Assembly (NCBI RefSeq): GCF_040412425.1
Contig: NC_089781.1
Span: 53,978,986 to 54,042,985 of the forward strand
Reading direction: 5' to 3'
Length of the DNA stretch: 64,000 bases
From: Macrobrachium rosenbergii
Taxonomy: Eukaryota > Arthropoda > Malacostraca > Decapoda > Palaemonidae
Below, in pieces: positions 10,208 through 21,599 of the stretch. The translations under genes were made by a program, and so were the position numbers. Numbering within the stretch: the first letter of the stretch is position 1; each line of letters starts with the position of its first letter. Below the pieces are notes generated by a model. That model had not been told where the DNA came from. It did no database searches and saw only the letters and a list, made by a program, of their open reading frames with translations.

Positions 10208-12247
10208 GTAAGTTTTATTATTACATACTTTCAGTATAGAGGATATGGAGTTTGAAACTGGAGTGAATGTGCCATCAACCAAAGTTTTTTTTTATCATAA
10301 AAATATTAGGACAAAAATTAGTGCTGCCTGGTAATTACATATTGTGGCAGCCTTTGTTCTAAGCAGACAAGCACCCACAGTCTCCTTTGTTGAAGTGTCT
10401 TTGATTAAATATCATGTCATTATAAGCAGAGGTGTGTTCATGTTATATAAATGTTAGATCATTTTTTTGCTTCAGGGTGTCAACCATATAATACACTTCA
10501 TCTAAATAATAGAAATAAAAAGAATATGTGGGCAACTAGAGAAATTCCCCTTTAGTTGAATCTTTATTAATTTGACTGTACAGTATGCACTTTTACTAAT
10601 AATCATTACTGTTATTATTATTATTTTGCACCGTCTCACTCATCTAATGATGCTTCTCTTGTTTCTTATCTGTTTTGTGTAATTTAGTGCTTACCTCATT
10701 TCCAGTGAACTTTTGTTCATCATGCAGGAATTCTTCCATGGCAGGTTAATTGCGGTTATGAAAGTAATCACTAGTATGAGTATGTTCCATTTAGTTTTAG
10801 TATATGAAGGGTATGTACATATTGTTCATGTTTTTCTAAAAGAATTATTTTTTATATCAGCAAAATGTTATTCATGCAAAATGTTGAAAAAGTGGTGTGA
10901 CATATTAAAACATCTTCATGAGATTTGCCCTTGTTGTGGGTCTCATCGCTGTAGCTCCTCACCAACCCCATCCTCATGCATACCTGATCCTGTTTCCAAT
11001 GTATATTGCCAAGATAAGTCATTTCCTTGCCCCAAAAGAAATGGTTTCATCTTTTATTTCCCCCCACTACCTCTCTCCTACCAATGCTTCTGCTTCTCCT
11101 CACTATGGTTTCTTTCAAATTTTAGCAAGTCTTCATTAAATAAGTCTTACTCCAGCTGTATTAGTAATGCTCTTTCAGCATATTAGCCATGTTAGTAACT
11201 TATGTTCTTCTGTCTGTTCTTCCCTTCTTATTCCAGTAATATTTACAGATCGCTCGGCTTTCCTCGTTACCCTATTTCTTGCATTCACCCCTTTGCTCCC
11301 TCCCCCCACACCATTACAAGTTGTGCTACTGTGTCCAACTATATTAACGGTCTTCGACGTGTTATTTTTCATCCTTGTTATATTTTATATCTTTGTTATT
11401 GTTCTCATTGTGGTTGTAAATATTTTTCATATTCTAGCAAAATAATCTTTTCGTGCCATGCAAGATTCTTCTGAAGATGAACAAAGTTCTCTGTGAGACA
11501 AGAGACACTTCGGTTATCATCATAGTTCTATAATTTGGACCACAAACAGTTCAAGAAAGGCAATTTATGTGCCACTGTGTGAGTGAATCAGTTATGCAGT
11601 TTTTAGAATTGTCTTGCTGTACACACCCTTCCCAAGGAGAGCCACGTGATTTCCTGTAGTTGTTGAGTCATGCACCATAGTTTATTCATCAGTTTTGAGA
11701 GCACAATAATTGATTTTCGCCTGCCCAGGTGTGTAGTCATTTTCAAGCTTTTCCACCTTCTGACATGTCATGTAGGAATTCCTTGTCCTTACTTGGTCTG
11801 GGTGGCTGCCCATTTTCCCCACAGAGAGAGTCATGATCCTTTGCTGCCTTTTGTAAGAAACTATCAGACACATTAAAGTCCACAACCTTGCTTTCATCCG
11901 ATAGCAAGAAATATAAATTTTTAACAATGAAGAAAGTTAGGCCAACCCAGAGAAAGTTATAGACATTGGAGTCATTTAAGTTTTATTTCAAATGAATTGA
12001 GTGTTCATGCACTCCTTTTTCTTTCATTTCAAACTAACATGTTACCAAATACATTATTTTTTTTTCGAGTGTTCAATGTCTCAGCCTTTTGAGAAAGTGA
12101 GGTTGGTCCAAAACTTGTCTGGGGTAAAACATGCTCCATTCTGGATTACACAAGAGCTTAGGAATAACTTATTGTATTTCTTGTAAATTGCTTTTTCCTA
12201 ATAAAATGCTGACTTTGGTCTTATTATGAAGTAAAGTAATAAAAAGC
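10208..12247 (+). other. intron-like sequence downstream of exon B
   Basis: AT-rich DNA with a short (ATT)n at about 10611-10625. The plus-strand open frames at 10713-11186 and 11167-11474 are rich in Phe, Ser, Cys and Ile, the composition expected of chance frames in T-rich DNA. No domain was recognised. It is probably part of the intron after the 10154-10207 exon. Confidence 0.4.
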
Positions 12248-12253
12248 CTATTT

Positions 12254-12662
12254 TTGGTAGTCGCTGTTGAGTCCTCAAGGAGTTACCTTCCATGGGTCTA
12301 CCAGAGCTCCATGGTGACCAAACCAATATCAAGGAATTCTCTTTTAGTTGGTCTCGTGGCCAGATATTGTGTTATAATGATAAACACTATAACACTTGAA
12401 GAAGTATGTAATGGACTCAAAGATAAGAGGGCACTTTCCCCGATCTTCAGTGAAGCTGTACCCAGGCTGTTACCATTGTCAAAACCTGCTAGATGAGGAA
12501 GTGATTATTGCACATGCACAGTCCGCCATATTGTCGACAAACAGACCAGCACGGAGAACAAGAAGCCATTACTTTCTGTTGGTCAATGCAGGATGATCCC
12601 ATGCCTTTTCGTTAGGGAAATGGGAGGGTTTTGAGGACTCAACAGTGGCTACCAAAAAGAGG
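12254..12662. repeat. DIRS terminal region with inverted repeats
   Basis: The two ends of this segment are inverted copies of about 32 bp carrying GTTGAGTCCTCAA. About 330 bp of the interior (12254-12586) is present in inverted orientation at 27223-27550. A third, divergent terminus motif (TTTTTTGATAGTGTAGTCG, then TCCTCAAGGAA) lies at 12690-12725. I interpret these as the inverted terminus and internal complementary region of the DIRS element. A separate foldback element inserted at the DIRS end is the alternative. Confidence 0.6.
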
Positions 12663-13044
12663 TTTTTCCTACGATAAAACCTGTTTTTTGATAGTGTAGT
12701 CGCTTGTTTCATCCTCAAGGAACTTACAAAGACATTGACAGGTAATGAAAAGGCTTAAGCTCTCAAATTTTAATCCCAACAACCCAAAGAAAAAAACATT
12801 TCTGATCCGAGGTCAAGCCACAAGTTTCAAGCCCCATTCTTTATTCCAAATACCCCTCAGGTTATGGTAACAAAAAGCAAAAAACTAAACATGAATTCAT
12901 GTTTTAGGGTGAAGTTCTACAGTGACTTAACTAAGTATGCTGGGTTTGGTTGCAGTCTTGTTGCACTTTTCCCCAGCAATAGTTAGCATACCCACCCATC
13001 AAGGAGACCCCTGGTTTTCTGCTGTAGTGCCTTCGGGGTTAGGA

Positions 13045-13743
13045 CTAACCATGCCACCTACTGATACACAGTGTAATTGAATTTGTTCTAGCTTGTGGCA
13101 ATAATGTTTTAAGAATGCCTGTACATTCGGAGACTTCTTCAATAGAGACATTTCTGAAGAAGGCCAACAACATACTTACTTTCCTAATATCATGTGACCT
13201 AGGAAAGGAGTGTGGATTTGCCTTTTTAATGAGGGATGCTAAAATTATTCTCAGCCCTTGTAGAGAGAGTGATTTATTTGTGCTAGGGTGTAGGAAAATT
13301 GGACCTTCTGGGATGTTTCCCGTAACATCTAGGTAAACCTTAAGTGCTTGAACCGGGCATAATGTTTTGTCTGCTAAATTGAGTTTTCTCATCAGAATAG
13401 ATTTCCTTCTTAAAGGATTTTCATTCTTGGTGAGGGATGATGGACCAGGGATTAATAATAATTGATGGTCAGCTGTTTGCGTGATGCATCGTCCCCGTCT
13501 AAGAGAGCCCAGTTCACTAATATGGGCTCTTGATGCTAATGCAATCAATACGATTGCCTTTTGCAGCATGTGAGTTGTGGTTGTTTTAGGTCCGCAGAAT
13601 TGAGGGGTTGATAGAAGTCTAAGCACCTTGTTCAGGGACCAAGTAGTTGGAATCCTTTCGGGAGCAGGTCTTTGTAGTGCAAAAGACCGGAGAAGGGAAG
13701 TGACAATTTCTGTACTAAAGTTAATCTCAAATCCATAAAGCAA
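13045..13743 (-). pseudogene. tyrosine recombinase (DIRS YR)
   Basis: An open frame of 232 codons resembles the phage-integrase-like recombinase of DIRS elements. It shows the first catalytic Arg in LIALASRAHISEL, the conserved LCPVQALKVYLDVT block, and the H-x-x-R box in SHDIRKVSMLLAF. The nucleophile Tyr is not in this frame near its end. It is in the +1-shifted frame as FLKHYCHK at about 13100, so a frameshift separates it from the H-x-x-R box. The enzyme would integrate circular cDNA of the element. Confidence 0.8.
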
Positions 13744-13904
13744 GGTTCTGTTAATGCTGCCTTGTATGCCATGATTGTTGTAACAGTAAGGCTTTTGTCT
13801 CCAAAAAGGTATATAAGAACACTTAAAAGTGTTCCCATAAAAATCTCAACTGGGCTCTCAGTATGGATATAATCCAACCATATCTTCCATATGGACTGGT
13901 ATTG

Positions 13905-14591
13905 TCAGATAGACGATGTCCGTAGTTTTTGCACTAGGTACCTAGCAATGTTGGGTGAGTAATTTTCACAGTAGACAATATTTAAAAAATTCACTTGTGA
14001 AGGTCTCGGCTCAGAAAGGAGGATGCTTAGACGACTTTCCCTCCTACTGTCTGGGATAGAACAGCGGACAGTAGTGGAATTTGATCTCTTCGCCCACTGT
14101 TGAAGTAATAGGAACCAATGCCTGTTTGGCCAATTTTGGGCTATTAAGTGAGCTGTTCCTTTGAAGGTTAGAAGCTTGCTCAAAACCTTCGAAATCTGGG
14201 ATAATTGAGGAAAAAAGTATATTGTCCTCCATTTGTTCCAGTCTTGTAGGAAGGCATCTCTTGCTGTTGCTTGATTGTCCAAGTTCAGAGACACATACAC
14301 TGGAAGTCTGTGATTCTTGTATGTGGCAAACAGGTCCACTTCTGGGTGTGGAAGCATGTTGGCTATTGTTTGAAAATGGTTGTCCAACATTGACTCTGTT
14401 GAGGCTGTCGTTTTCCTTGATAGAGAGTTTGCTATTACACTGAGAGACCCTGTGAGGTGAATTGCAGACAAGTGCCACTTCTTTGCTTGTACCATCTGAA
14501 GGATGGCTAGCATTACCATATTGAGAGGAGGTGAGCATGATCCCAACATCTTGATGCAGGAAATTGCAGTCATGTTGTCTATAACTAGCAA
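13905..14591 (-). pseudogene. DIRS RNase H domain
   Basis: A 228-codon frame begins with VIDNMTAISCI, where the Asp-Asn pair corresponds to the D-N-x-T/S motif of DIRS/Ngaro RNase H. It continues with WHLSAIHLTGSLSVIANSLSR, which matches the family's H-x-PG-x-x-N-x-x-AD-x-LSR segment. The following PEVDLFATYKNHRLPVYVS is the highly conserved P-x-VDLFA box that precedes the recombinase in DIRS elements. A second frame over the same interval is its shadow. The upstream part (14585-14815) belongs to the RT-RH connection. Confidence 0.8.
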
Positions 14592-14969
14592 AGTGTGTGT
14601 CTCTTCTGGAGGTTTGAGTTTTTTGAGAAAAAGGAGCCATTAGCTCCTGGAAATTGATATGACAATTCCTCAGAGTAGCTGACTACCTCCCTGCTACCTG
14701 ACGATCCTCCCAGTGTCCTCCCCAACCTGTCAACAAGGCATCTGAGTGTATTGTCACTCGTACTGACGGAGGAGTCAAGGTGACCTGTTTCACCAGAGAT
14801 TCTGTCCGGGTCCAAAGCCGAAGTATCTCCCCAACTCTTTTATTCTTTTAATGAGGATGGTCTCGCATCTTTTTTCTTGCATGCGATAGCCAGAATTTGT
14901 TAACATTTTTTAGTTGCAATCTGAGTATTGGATCTATTACTGATGCAAACTGCAGCAGGCCCATCATAC

Positions 14970-15552
14970 ATTCTAATTGCCGTCTGAAACTCTGGGCTGT
15001 TCAAGGAACGTTTTAAGGTCTTTCCTTGTTCTGTTTTGAGTATTGATGGCGAGAGACAACAGGCCATGAAAACATCTGCTGGGTGTGGATTTTTTCCAAT
15101 TTATTATAAACCTTTTGAATGGAGTCTGTTGACCACTGCTCTTAGGTTTTTCAAGCACTCTTTTCTTGTGGGCTCCCAGATTAACCAATTGTCTAGGTAT
15201 TAGTTGTATTCCTTCTTGCCTGAGTTCTCAAACAAGTACCGTTGCTAATTTTGTAAAAATTTATGGGGCGGTGTTTAGCCGCAAGGGCATGACATTGAAC
15301 CTGTACGTATCTTTCCCTTTCTGGAACCCTAGGAAGGGGCGGAAGGGAACAGCGATAGGGACGTGCCAGTATGCATCTTAAAGATTTATAGAAGCTGTTC
15401 AGGTCCCTTTTGGAATGATTAAACGTACTTGGGCAACGGTATTCATTTGAAACTTTTGGCAAACTATGTGCATGTTCAATGTTGATAGATCGAGGATCAA
15501 TCTTTATTCGGAGGAATCCTTTTTGGCGACACTGAAGAGATGTGCATTCCAA
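14970..15552 (-). pseudogene. DIRS reverse transcriptase
   Basis: The domain is split over three frames. At 15193-15552 are RIKIDPRSIN and decayed palm segments. In a shifted frame at 15181-15199 is YLDNWL, the DIRS catalytic box (canonical YLDDWL) with the second Asp changed to Asn. At 14973-15188 are GAHKKRVLEKPKSSGQQT and following thumb residues. Frameshifts and the catalytic change make it inactive. It lies upstream of the RNase H frame in the same element. Confidence 0.7.
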
Positions 15553-15997
15553 CTGCCATGCGAATATATGTATGTTTCTCTATGGCTCCCTTTAACAGGG
15601 CCTTCTGCATGTAACCTTCTAGAGAGGGATCTGGTTTTTGGAGGAATCCCTTTAAAGGAGGGGGGTGAGACCATTTCCACCTCAGCCCATTGAAAATATA
15701 ATGCTGTTTCCCCAAGGGGAAGACTTCCGTTGCCTGTGATGTCATGTTGAAGACAACCCCAACCGCAATTCCTATTGGTATCCACCTCTTCCTTTGCCTT
15801 TGATTGCCTTTGCCCTGCATTGGCATTCCTTTTCCCTGGTAAGAGGTTTTTGGACAGGCTTTGATGATTTTTTTGCCGCTCATAACAAGCCTTTTGTTTT
15901 TAAGAGAAAGTTTCAGGTTTTTTGTTTCCTGAACTCCCCTTTTCTCAGGAGTCAGGGTGAACTGTACATTTCTGTTGGGAAAAAAGGAAATGCTCAT
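15497..15997 (-). pseudogene. DIRS RT N-terminus and preceding basic region
   Basis: A frame of 166 codons has a very basic, Lys/Gln/Gly-rich first half, as in DIRS gag C-termini. It is followed by WSHPPPLKGF and YMQKALLKGAIE, which correspond to the leader of DIRS RTs (a P-P-L segment and the E-x-x-x-L-L-x-KGAIE box). It leads into the RT frames below 15552 with frameshifts. Confidence 0.6.
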
Positions 15998-16718
15998 AAA
16001 GTTTTTGTATCCTGGACACTCCTTTCTTTACAAGGGGGTTAGGTGTATATTGAAGACAGTTCTGTTGTTGGCCCTTGTTGCAATTTGTGCTTTATGACCA
16101 TTCTAGAAAGTCAGTCCTTCCAGGGTTCTGATAAAGCTTTTGCCACAACAGCAAAAATTGTTTTGAAAATTCTGGAAGCCCTCTGGTGGCAACTTCCAGC
16201 ATAGTAATAGAGGTTATGATACTAAAGAGATGAGCCTGGCATGAAATTCTGCTGAAGCTGTCCCCTCTGAGATTCTTTTCTCATAGGGGTCCCAAACTGT
16301 TGAGTAGCCATATCCAGTGGGAGCTTTTTCCTTTCAAAAGGGAGTTGAAGCATTGTCATTCCTTGATGGCATTATTCAAAACTGGAATGACCATGCAAAT
16401 GGCTTTAATTCTGCCTTTGTCTCTCGTTTTCTACTCACTATAAAATTCTGAAAATCTGCCTTCACATAAATAATTATTTTGAAAGTGAGGGGACAGAAGG
16501 CTGGGGCTACTTGGTGAGCAAATTGGATCTTATTCAAAATGGCAGTATCCATTTTTTCATTGAAGGGTTTTCTATAGCTTTTAATGCTAAACTAAGAGAA
16601 CTGTTTATTTTAGTGGTTTCTTCATGTCTGGTGAAGGTGGTAAGGCATGTTCATAAATGTCCCTGATCTAAACTCTACATTACAACTTTAATCATGGTTT
16701 TTCACTTTTAATAGATAC

Positions 16719-17087
16719 TTACCATTGGGAGAGAAAATGGAATTGACATCTCGCCATAGTTATCAGTATCGTCAGGGTGAGGGAGCCCCTTGTTTTGATC
16801 TGAAGTTTTGTAGTCTCAAACTGGCATTTCGTTGTTTCCAGTCCCATTAGACCTTGTTTGGGGTATTTGTATCTGCTCTCACTTTTCAGGTTACAGGATG
16901 CAGAAGTCCTGGATGAATTAGGACTGAAGTCCTGAGTGAATCGCAATATCATGTCCCAGATATATTGATACAAGGACATCTTTGATGTTAGGGTTAGGAA
17001 TTGATCAAATGTCGTAAGCTGTACTTCCTTTTGGGGAGCTTGGATCTGACTGAGCTTCAGTAACTGAACTATAACTGTGTTAACCAA
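16719..17087 (-). pseudogene. gag-like frame of DIRS element
   Basis: A 122-codon open frame lies upstream of the RT region in the same orientation. It has no motif that I can name. The call rests on position and on the expected presence of a gag-like ORF in DIRS elements. It could be unrelated. Confidence 0.3.
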
Positions 17088-17100
17088 GGGCAGAAGTCCT

Positions 17101-19295
17101 GGGTGAGTTACTATACCCCTCCAAAAATGTAGTCATTTCAGTTGGAGTTAGGTGGATCCTTGTATCCCTTTTTGGGGAAAGATCCTCTTCAGCATCTGAT
17201 GGCTGCGTGGGGGATAGAATTCCTTCTGGAAGGTTTCTCCATGATTAGCTGAAATTTGTGTCCCTGATCCTTTTGGGTTCAGCAGGGCCATTTGACTGGT
17301 AATGTCCACTTCATGTTCATTAATAGGAATGTCACCCCTGTGTGAAGATTCCTCTACTTCTCCATGGGGTTAACCTAAGAGGTACTGGGGACTGATGTTA
17401 CTGGGTTTTGGCCCAAACATAGATCTTGTTCTGAAAAAGGGATAAATATCTGCTGCTGGAGTTCTGCCAGAAGAGGTATAATCTCCCCCTTCCTAACCCC
17501 TACTGAACCCTAGGACCCATCAAGACAGCTTAAAATGAGCTGTTTGGTTCTTAAAAACTCGCTGCCAGGAGCATACTACAGATTTTGCACACATTTCGTG
17601 ACCAACCAGATTTGCCTTGTTTTTTGCAAGGACCATGCTCATGGCAGGTGGTATGGGCCATACCCACTGGCAAAGAAATTAACCAATCAATTTGCTGCTT
17701 AACACTTTACTTGAGGGTTCTGCATAACAGCGGCCCTGTAGTGATATAAAACAAGTTATTAGAAACTAGTTAGCACTAATTGTATGGTAGTCCAATGTTA
17801 GATAAAGTACATATCATCAAATTAAGTACAATTTCAATGCCAAGTTATAAAAGTGTAATATATTTACCTTATTGTTATAGTGTTAAATATCTATGTTAAT
17901 TGTTTTTCCTTTAAAATTTAGGTTAGTTTTGACACCAGTATATCATGTGATACTATACACTGTTAGTCCTAATGGGGAACATTTTCATAAAATTTAATTC
18001 AGAATGTCTTGCCATTCAGCCAAACTTGGTTTAAACTTAATTTGTTTAACTAACCTCAGCTACTGTTTTATATAGTCTTAGGTTAATGCTTCTAGGCTAC
18101 TAATCTAAATTAGGCTAAGAACCCTGAGATAATTTCTTAAGAAGAGTTCTTGCTTAACCTATTAAGAGGCCACTGCCTGTCAAGGCTTATTTTTTGTCAA
18201 ACTGCTATTGATATAAGCTGTTCCATGGAAAGAACCCTCTTATAACCTAATTTGCTGTTTTAATCTTATTAGAGACTACCCTTTTATTTGATATTCAACA
18301 CTGCTTTATTTAATTTGAACTACTGTTTAAAGAGTTGGATTTCCCTTAAAAAAGATTTGGAACCTAATCTGGTTAGATGCTACTTTTCTGGTGCAGGTTT
18401 ATGAATGGTCACCTTTAAGGATACAGGAATAATAACCCCAATAATATGTAGCCTTACAGAGATCTATTAAATAACGTAAGACTAAGGTTATTTTATCAAG
18501 CCTTCAAGATATGGTTTATCAGCTAAAGTTCTGTCAGGCTATTTGGGCATAAATTACCATGAAAGGCCAATAATAAGATATTTCTTAAAATGTTCCTCTA
18601 TTGATGATAATTGGGGAACATTTTCACAAGAACCAGATTATTTTAGATCACTCTTAAATTTATAGGCTATATAACTCACTAATATGTAACATTATATGAA
18701 ACAGTAATCCAATAATGTGTTTCCCCGCATACATAGGCATCACTTACAGGTTGTTACTTACTCTAATCTAGGTTGCTGTCTAATCCAGGTTATGCTAATT
18801 TTCAACTTAAAGAAATAATTTACATAAAAACAATTACCTTAATATATGGTTTTAAAACCTAAGCTACCATCTCATCTAGCACAGATTACTATTTCATCTA
18901 GTCGTCGGTTACTTGGTCTAAGCTAGTCCAATAATGGGATGTTTCATAAAAGGTTATCACTTAACCTAATATAAAGTACTGCCTATTCTTGATTATTTAG
19001 ATCACGTTTAAGTGTGTAGGCTAAAAGAAAAAGTTTTACCAATAAGTAGCCTTATAGCTAGGCTACCATTTTATTTTGCCCAGATTGTTGCTATTACCCA
19101 ATCTTGACAATAGGTCCTTAGTCTAGGCTAGCTCTCTACTGCTTACTGCCCATAACAGGCATTTCTTATAGGGTTCTTACTTACCTTAATTTAGGTTATG
19201 GACTTAATCCAGGTTATTTAGTTCACACTTATCAAAAATATGAAATCCAGTGCAGGTTATAGGCTTAGACATTTTCCCAATTATGACAATGATAA
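17101..19295. repeat. AT-rich region with decayed long-unit tandem repeat
   Basis: No coding sequence. Between about 17930 and 19240 the same phrases recur with divergence. A GATTATTT(T)AGATCAC phrase is at about 18635 and 18990. An ACAGGCAT/ATAGGCAT, TTCTTACTTAC, CTAATCTAGGTT, TAATCCAGGTTAT series is at about 18731 and 19153. A GGGGAACATTTTCA phrase is at about 17975 and 18612, and a (T)AGCTACCAT phrase at about 18862 and 19061. Spacings of about 355 and 420 bp suggest an ancient tandem repeat with indels. TTAGG- and CCTAA-containing words are frequent. Confidence 0.5.

Positions 19296-19327
<32 letters not shown>
19296..19327. repeat. (AAT)n microsatellite
   Basis: About ten units of AAT. 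Confidence 0.9.
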
Positions 19328-19330
<3 letters not shown>

Positions 19331-19725
19331 TGCTTAATAGTATCATTATTTCAGCTCAGGCCAAAGACCCATGGGATAAAAAAAGTGTAATACAGTACAT
19401 TACACACAATCTAGATATATCTAGATAAAATGATAATAATGATAATTGGCAAAGTAACCACACAGTTGCTGAAAAATAGTGGCAAAAATAGTAAATTATA
19501 ATAATGGTAATGACATTACTAATATTGAGAATAGTAGTAAAAATATGAAAAATTACTGTATAACAATTAGAAATAGATTTTTCAATAGATTCCAGTTAGG
19601 GACCTTAGATCGTTACAGAGGGCAGCTCCGGAAGACTAAATACGAAAATTGGAAATAGCAAAACTCTATAATGATAATCACAGTAATAATAAAAAAAGAA
19701 AGTACTAATAATAATAAATGTAGAA

Positions 19726-19727
<2 letters not shown>
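19328..19727. other. AT-rich spacer
   Basis: AT-rich DNA between two (AAT)n tracts with scattered AATAAT and AATGGTAAT words. No gene seen. Confidence 0.4.

Positions 19728-19787
<60 letters not shown>
19728..19787. repeat. (AAT)n microsatellite, possible LINE tail
   Basis: About 20 units of AAT/TAA. It lies some 200 bp beyond the last recognisable part of the minus-strand LINE that follows and could be that element's 3' tail. Confidence 0.85.
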
Positions 19788-19989
19788 GATTCTAAGATGA
19801 CACTTCATAATTGCAAAAATAGAGATTAGGTCATTTAAGGAACAGATCATTATCCCATCTTTCCCAAAGTTTAGATCTTCTTGCCTCACTGCTTTGAATG
19901 CTTTGTATTATCAAATTGCTGCTATTTGAATTAGTCTCAGAATGTTTTGGTTGAACAAAATTGATATTAAATCATGGTTTTTCATTTTT

Positions 19990-21123
19990 TAATAGTCCGT
20001 CTAAAAGTTTACCCATATATACTATAGCAGTACAAGTGGAAGAGCAGCAGTTTTGTGTTACGGTGACAGAAGGCAAACATCCTTGCAATCATCTTGCCAG
20101 TTGCTCATAGTTTACGACGTTTCTGTTCTATGTCTGCCGTATCTTTTAGGTTGTCCGTGATAATGTGTCCAAAATATGGAAATTCATGCACGAATTCCTG
20201 CTGATGATTTCAAGGAAAATTTGTGACTCTGCAATGTTTAAGTGATCTCGGAAGCAGTGACATGCGCTGAGACTTGATTTCGTTTTATAGGATATCAAAT
20301 TCACCTGCATATCGGCGACAAGTGTCAATAAATCACTGGAGACCTTACAATGATGGGGAAATCAGAACCATACCGTCGGCGTACCAGAGGTTGTTTATTG
20401 TTGTTTCATTGATAGTTTGACATTCAGGGCATCTGTGTAGGTATTACACAAGTATGGAGAGAGAATGCCCCCTTGATGGAACCCATTTAGGGAACCGAAG
20501 GTGTACGACAATACATTACCCCATTTGACACAGAATTGGTGTGTGGAAAACCAGCAGTATAAAATTCCAATTAAACATAGAGGTGATATTTCTTTGTGTA
20601 CAGCATCATATTTGCTTAGTAGTTTACTTTTTTATCAAATGCTATTCTCACATCTACAAAACATACGAAAACAGGAGAGTCTGGTGATAGGTAATAGTTC
20701 AGCAATTCTTTCAGGATGTACAGTAGAGGCAAGTGTCGGTTGAGTGGCTTGCTTTAAATCCGGACTGGTTGTCAGTAGTGTGTAGAAAGGGGGAGAAGTC
20801 TTACTAGAAGAACTGACTCAAGTATCTCCATGGCAATTGTAGTAACTGCAATCGGGCGATAATTGCTAGGGTTGGCTGCATCCTTTAGCTTGTTTTTGAT
20901 TAATGGTATGAAGTTAACTGAGAGTAGGGAGTCTAGAAGAAACTGGTAAATTATACACGCATTGAATAGGGCAGCTAGCAAAATATAAATTATAGGATGG
21001 CAGAATTTGAAAGCTTTTGCGGGAAGACCATCGCAGCCAGCCAGTTTATTACTAGGTAGACTGTTTATGGCATTGCTGATGCTACCTGGCATTTGTGCAA
21101 TTCAGGATAGTGCAGAAGTTGTG
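19990..21123 (-). mobile_element. LINE 3' half (reverse transcriptase), split by gypsy insertion
   Basis: The minus strand from 21123 downwards carries RT of a non-LTR retrotransposon. At 20772-21092 are ISNAINSLPSNKLAGCDGLP, then FIPLIKNKLKDAANPSNYRP (finger) and IAVTTIAMEILESV. Further down, in broken frames, are a GFKA-S/H-STDT-like motif, a VDVRKAFD-like palm A, and then FDILYNEIKSQ and VHEFPYFG segments after an RT core. The element's 5' part (linker and endonuclease) is at 25638-26870, and the intervening 4.5 kb is a Ty3/gypsy element. Many frameshifts and stops are present. Confidence 0.75.
20772..21092 (-). pseudogene. LINE reverse transcriptase, finger domain
   Basis: This 106-codon frame is the best preserved RT part of the split LINE. 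Its N-terminus has the linker-to-RT transition typical of L1/RTE/I-like LINEs (I-x-x-AI-x-x-L-x-x-NK-A/L-x-G-x-DGLP). It ends with the NYRPI-A/S-V motif and a decaying tail. The palm with catalytic Asp lies downstream at about 20150-20700 in other frames. Confidence 0.75.
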
Positions 21124-21457
21124 AGAGGTGCTAACGAAAGAGCAGGAAGACAAGTACTGCTGGTTTATTGATGAACAGATCCTGCCTTTTAAAGCAAACA
21201 AAAATATACGTCGGCGTATACTAAAGACCGCCAATACAAAAACAAACAACCCTGACCCAGGTCAAACAATTTCTCTACGCAAAACAGAACAGGTACATAT
21301 AGAAAACATGATGAATAACAATAGCTGGTTGGACACAAAATATTCTGACGAATAGGTTGTGTACAAGGGCAAATTAACAGGTAATAAATTCATCAAAAAT
21401 TCACAATAATGATAATAAGATTGTGTAGGTTAGACCTCTGTGTCAGCTGTAAAGGCA
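21124..21457 (-). repeat. 3' LTR of gypsy element
   Basis: 334 bp, collinear with 25311-25637. Both start (plus strand) AGAGGTGCTAA, share AGCAGGAAGACAAGTACTGC and AACAATAGCTGGTTGGACAC, and end AAGGCA. On the minus strand they begin TGCCTT, consistent with an LTR TG start. Confidence 0.85.
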
Positions 21458-21599
21458 AACATAAAAACAGGATGTTCAACATAAGAACCCATTATGAAAT
21501 CTATGTCAACCCCCAATGAACGTCTGATTTAAGCAGGTATCTGCTGGGGGTGGCGGTATCCAAGCCTTCTCTATGCCAGCTGGGGGTGTGTGTTCGACT

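Larger units (their letters stand above)
12248..17100 (-). mobile_element. DIRS-type tyrosine-recombinase retrotransposon, degraded
   Basis: On the minus strand the order is a gag-like frame (16719-17087), a basic frame and RT N-terminus (15497-15997), RT (about 14970-15552), RNase H (13905-14591) and tyrosine recombinase (13045-13743). This RT-RH-YR order without an integrase is diagnostic of DIRS elements. The non-coding end at 12248-12730 contains inverted repeats: the sequence at about 12248-12280 (ttttggtagtcgctgttgag, tcctcaa) is inverted at 12629-12662, and a related terminus sits at 12690-12725. DIRS elements have inverted ends and an internal complementary region instead of LTRs. Frameshifts are frequent, so the element is dead. 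The outer boundary near 17.1 kb is approximate. Confidence 0.8.

Noticed and set aside
10713..11474. Plus-strand frames rich in Phe, Ser and Cys as membrane proteins
   Set aside because: The composition follows from T-rich DNA, there is no homology signal, and several overlapping frames look alike.
12254..12596. Open plus-strand frames at 12254-12496 and 12396-12596 as small genes
   Set aside because: They lie in the repeated DIRS terminus and reappear in the inverted copy at 27.2-27.5 kb with stops and substitutions typical of non-coding repeat.
15466..16042. Plus-strand frames at 15466-15693 and 15794-16042
   Set aside because: Antisense to the DIRS RT and its basic leader on the minus strand.
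17930..19240. Interstitial telomere repeat array
   Set aside because: TTAGG/CCTAA words are frequent but never in consecutive runs. The periodicity seen is about 355-420 bp, not 5 bp.
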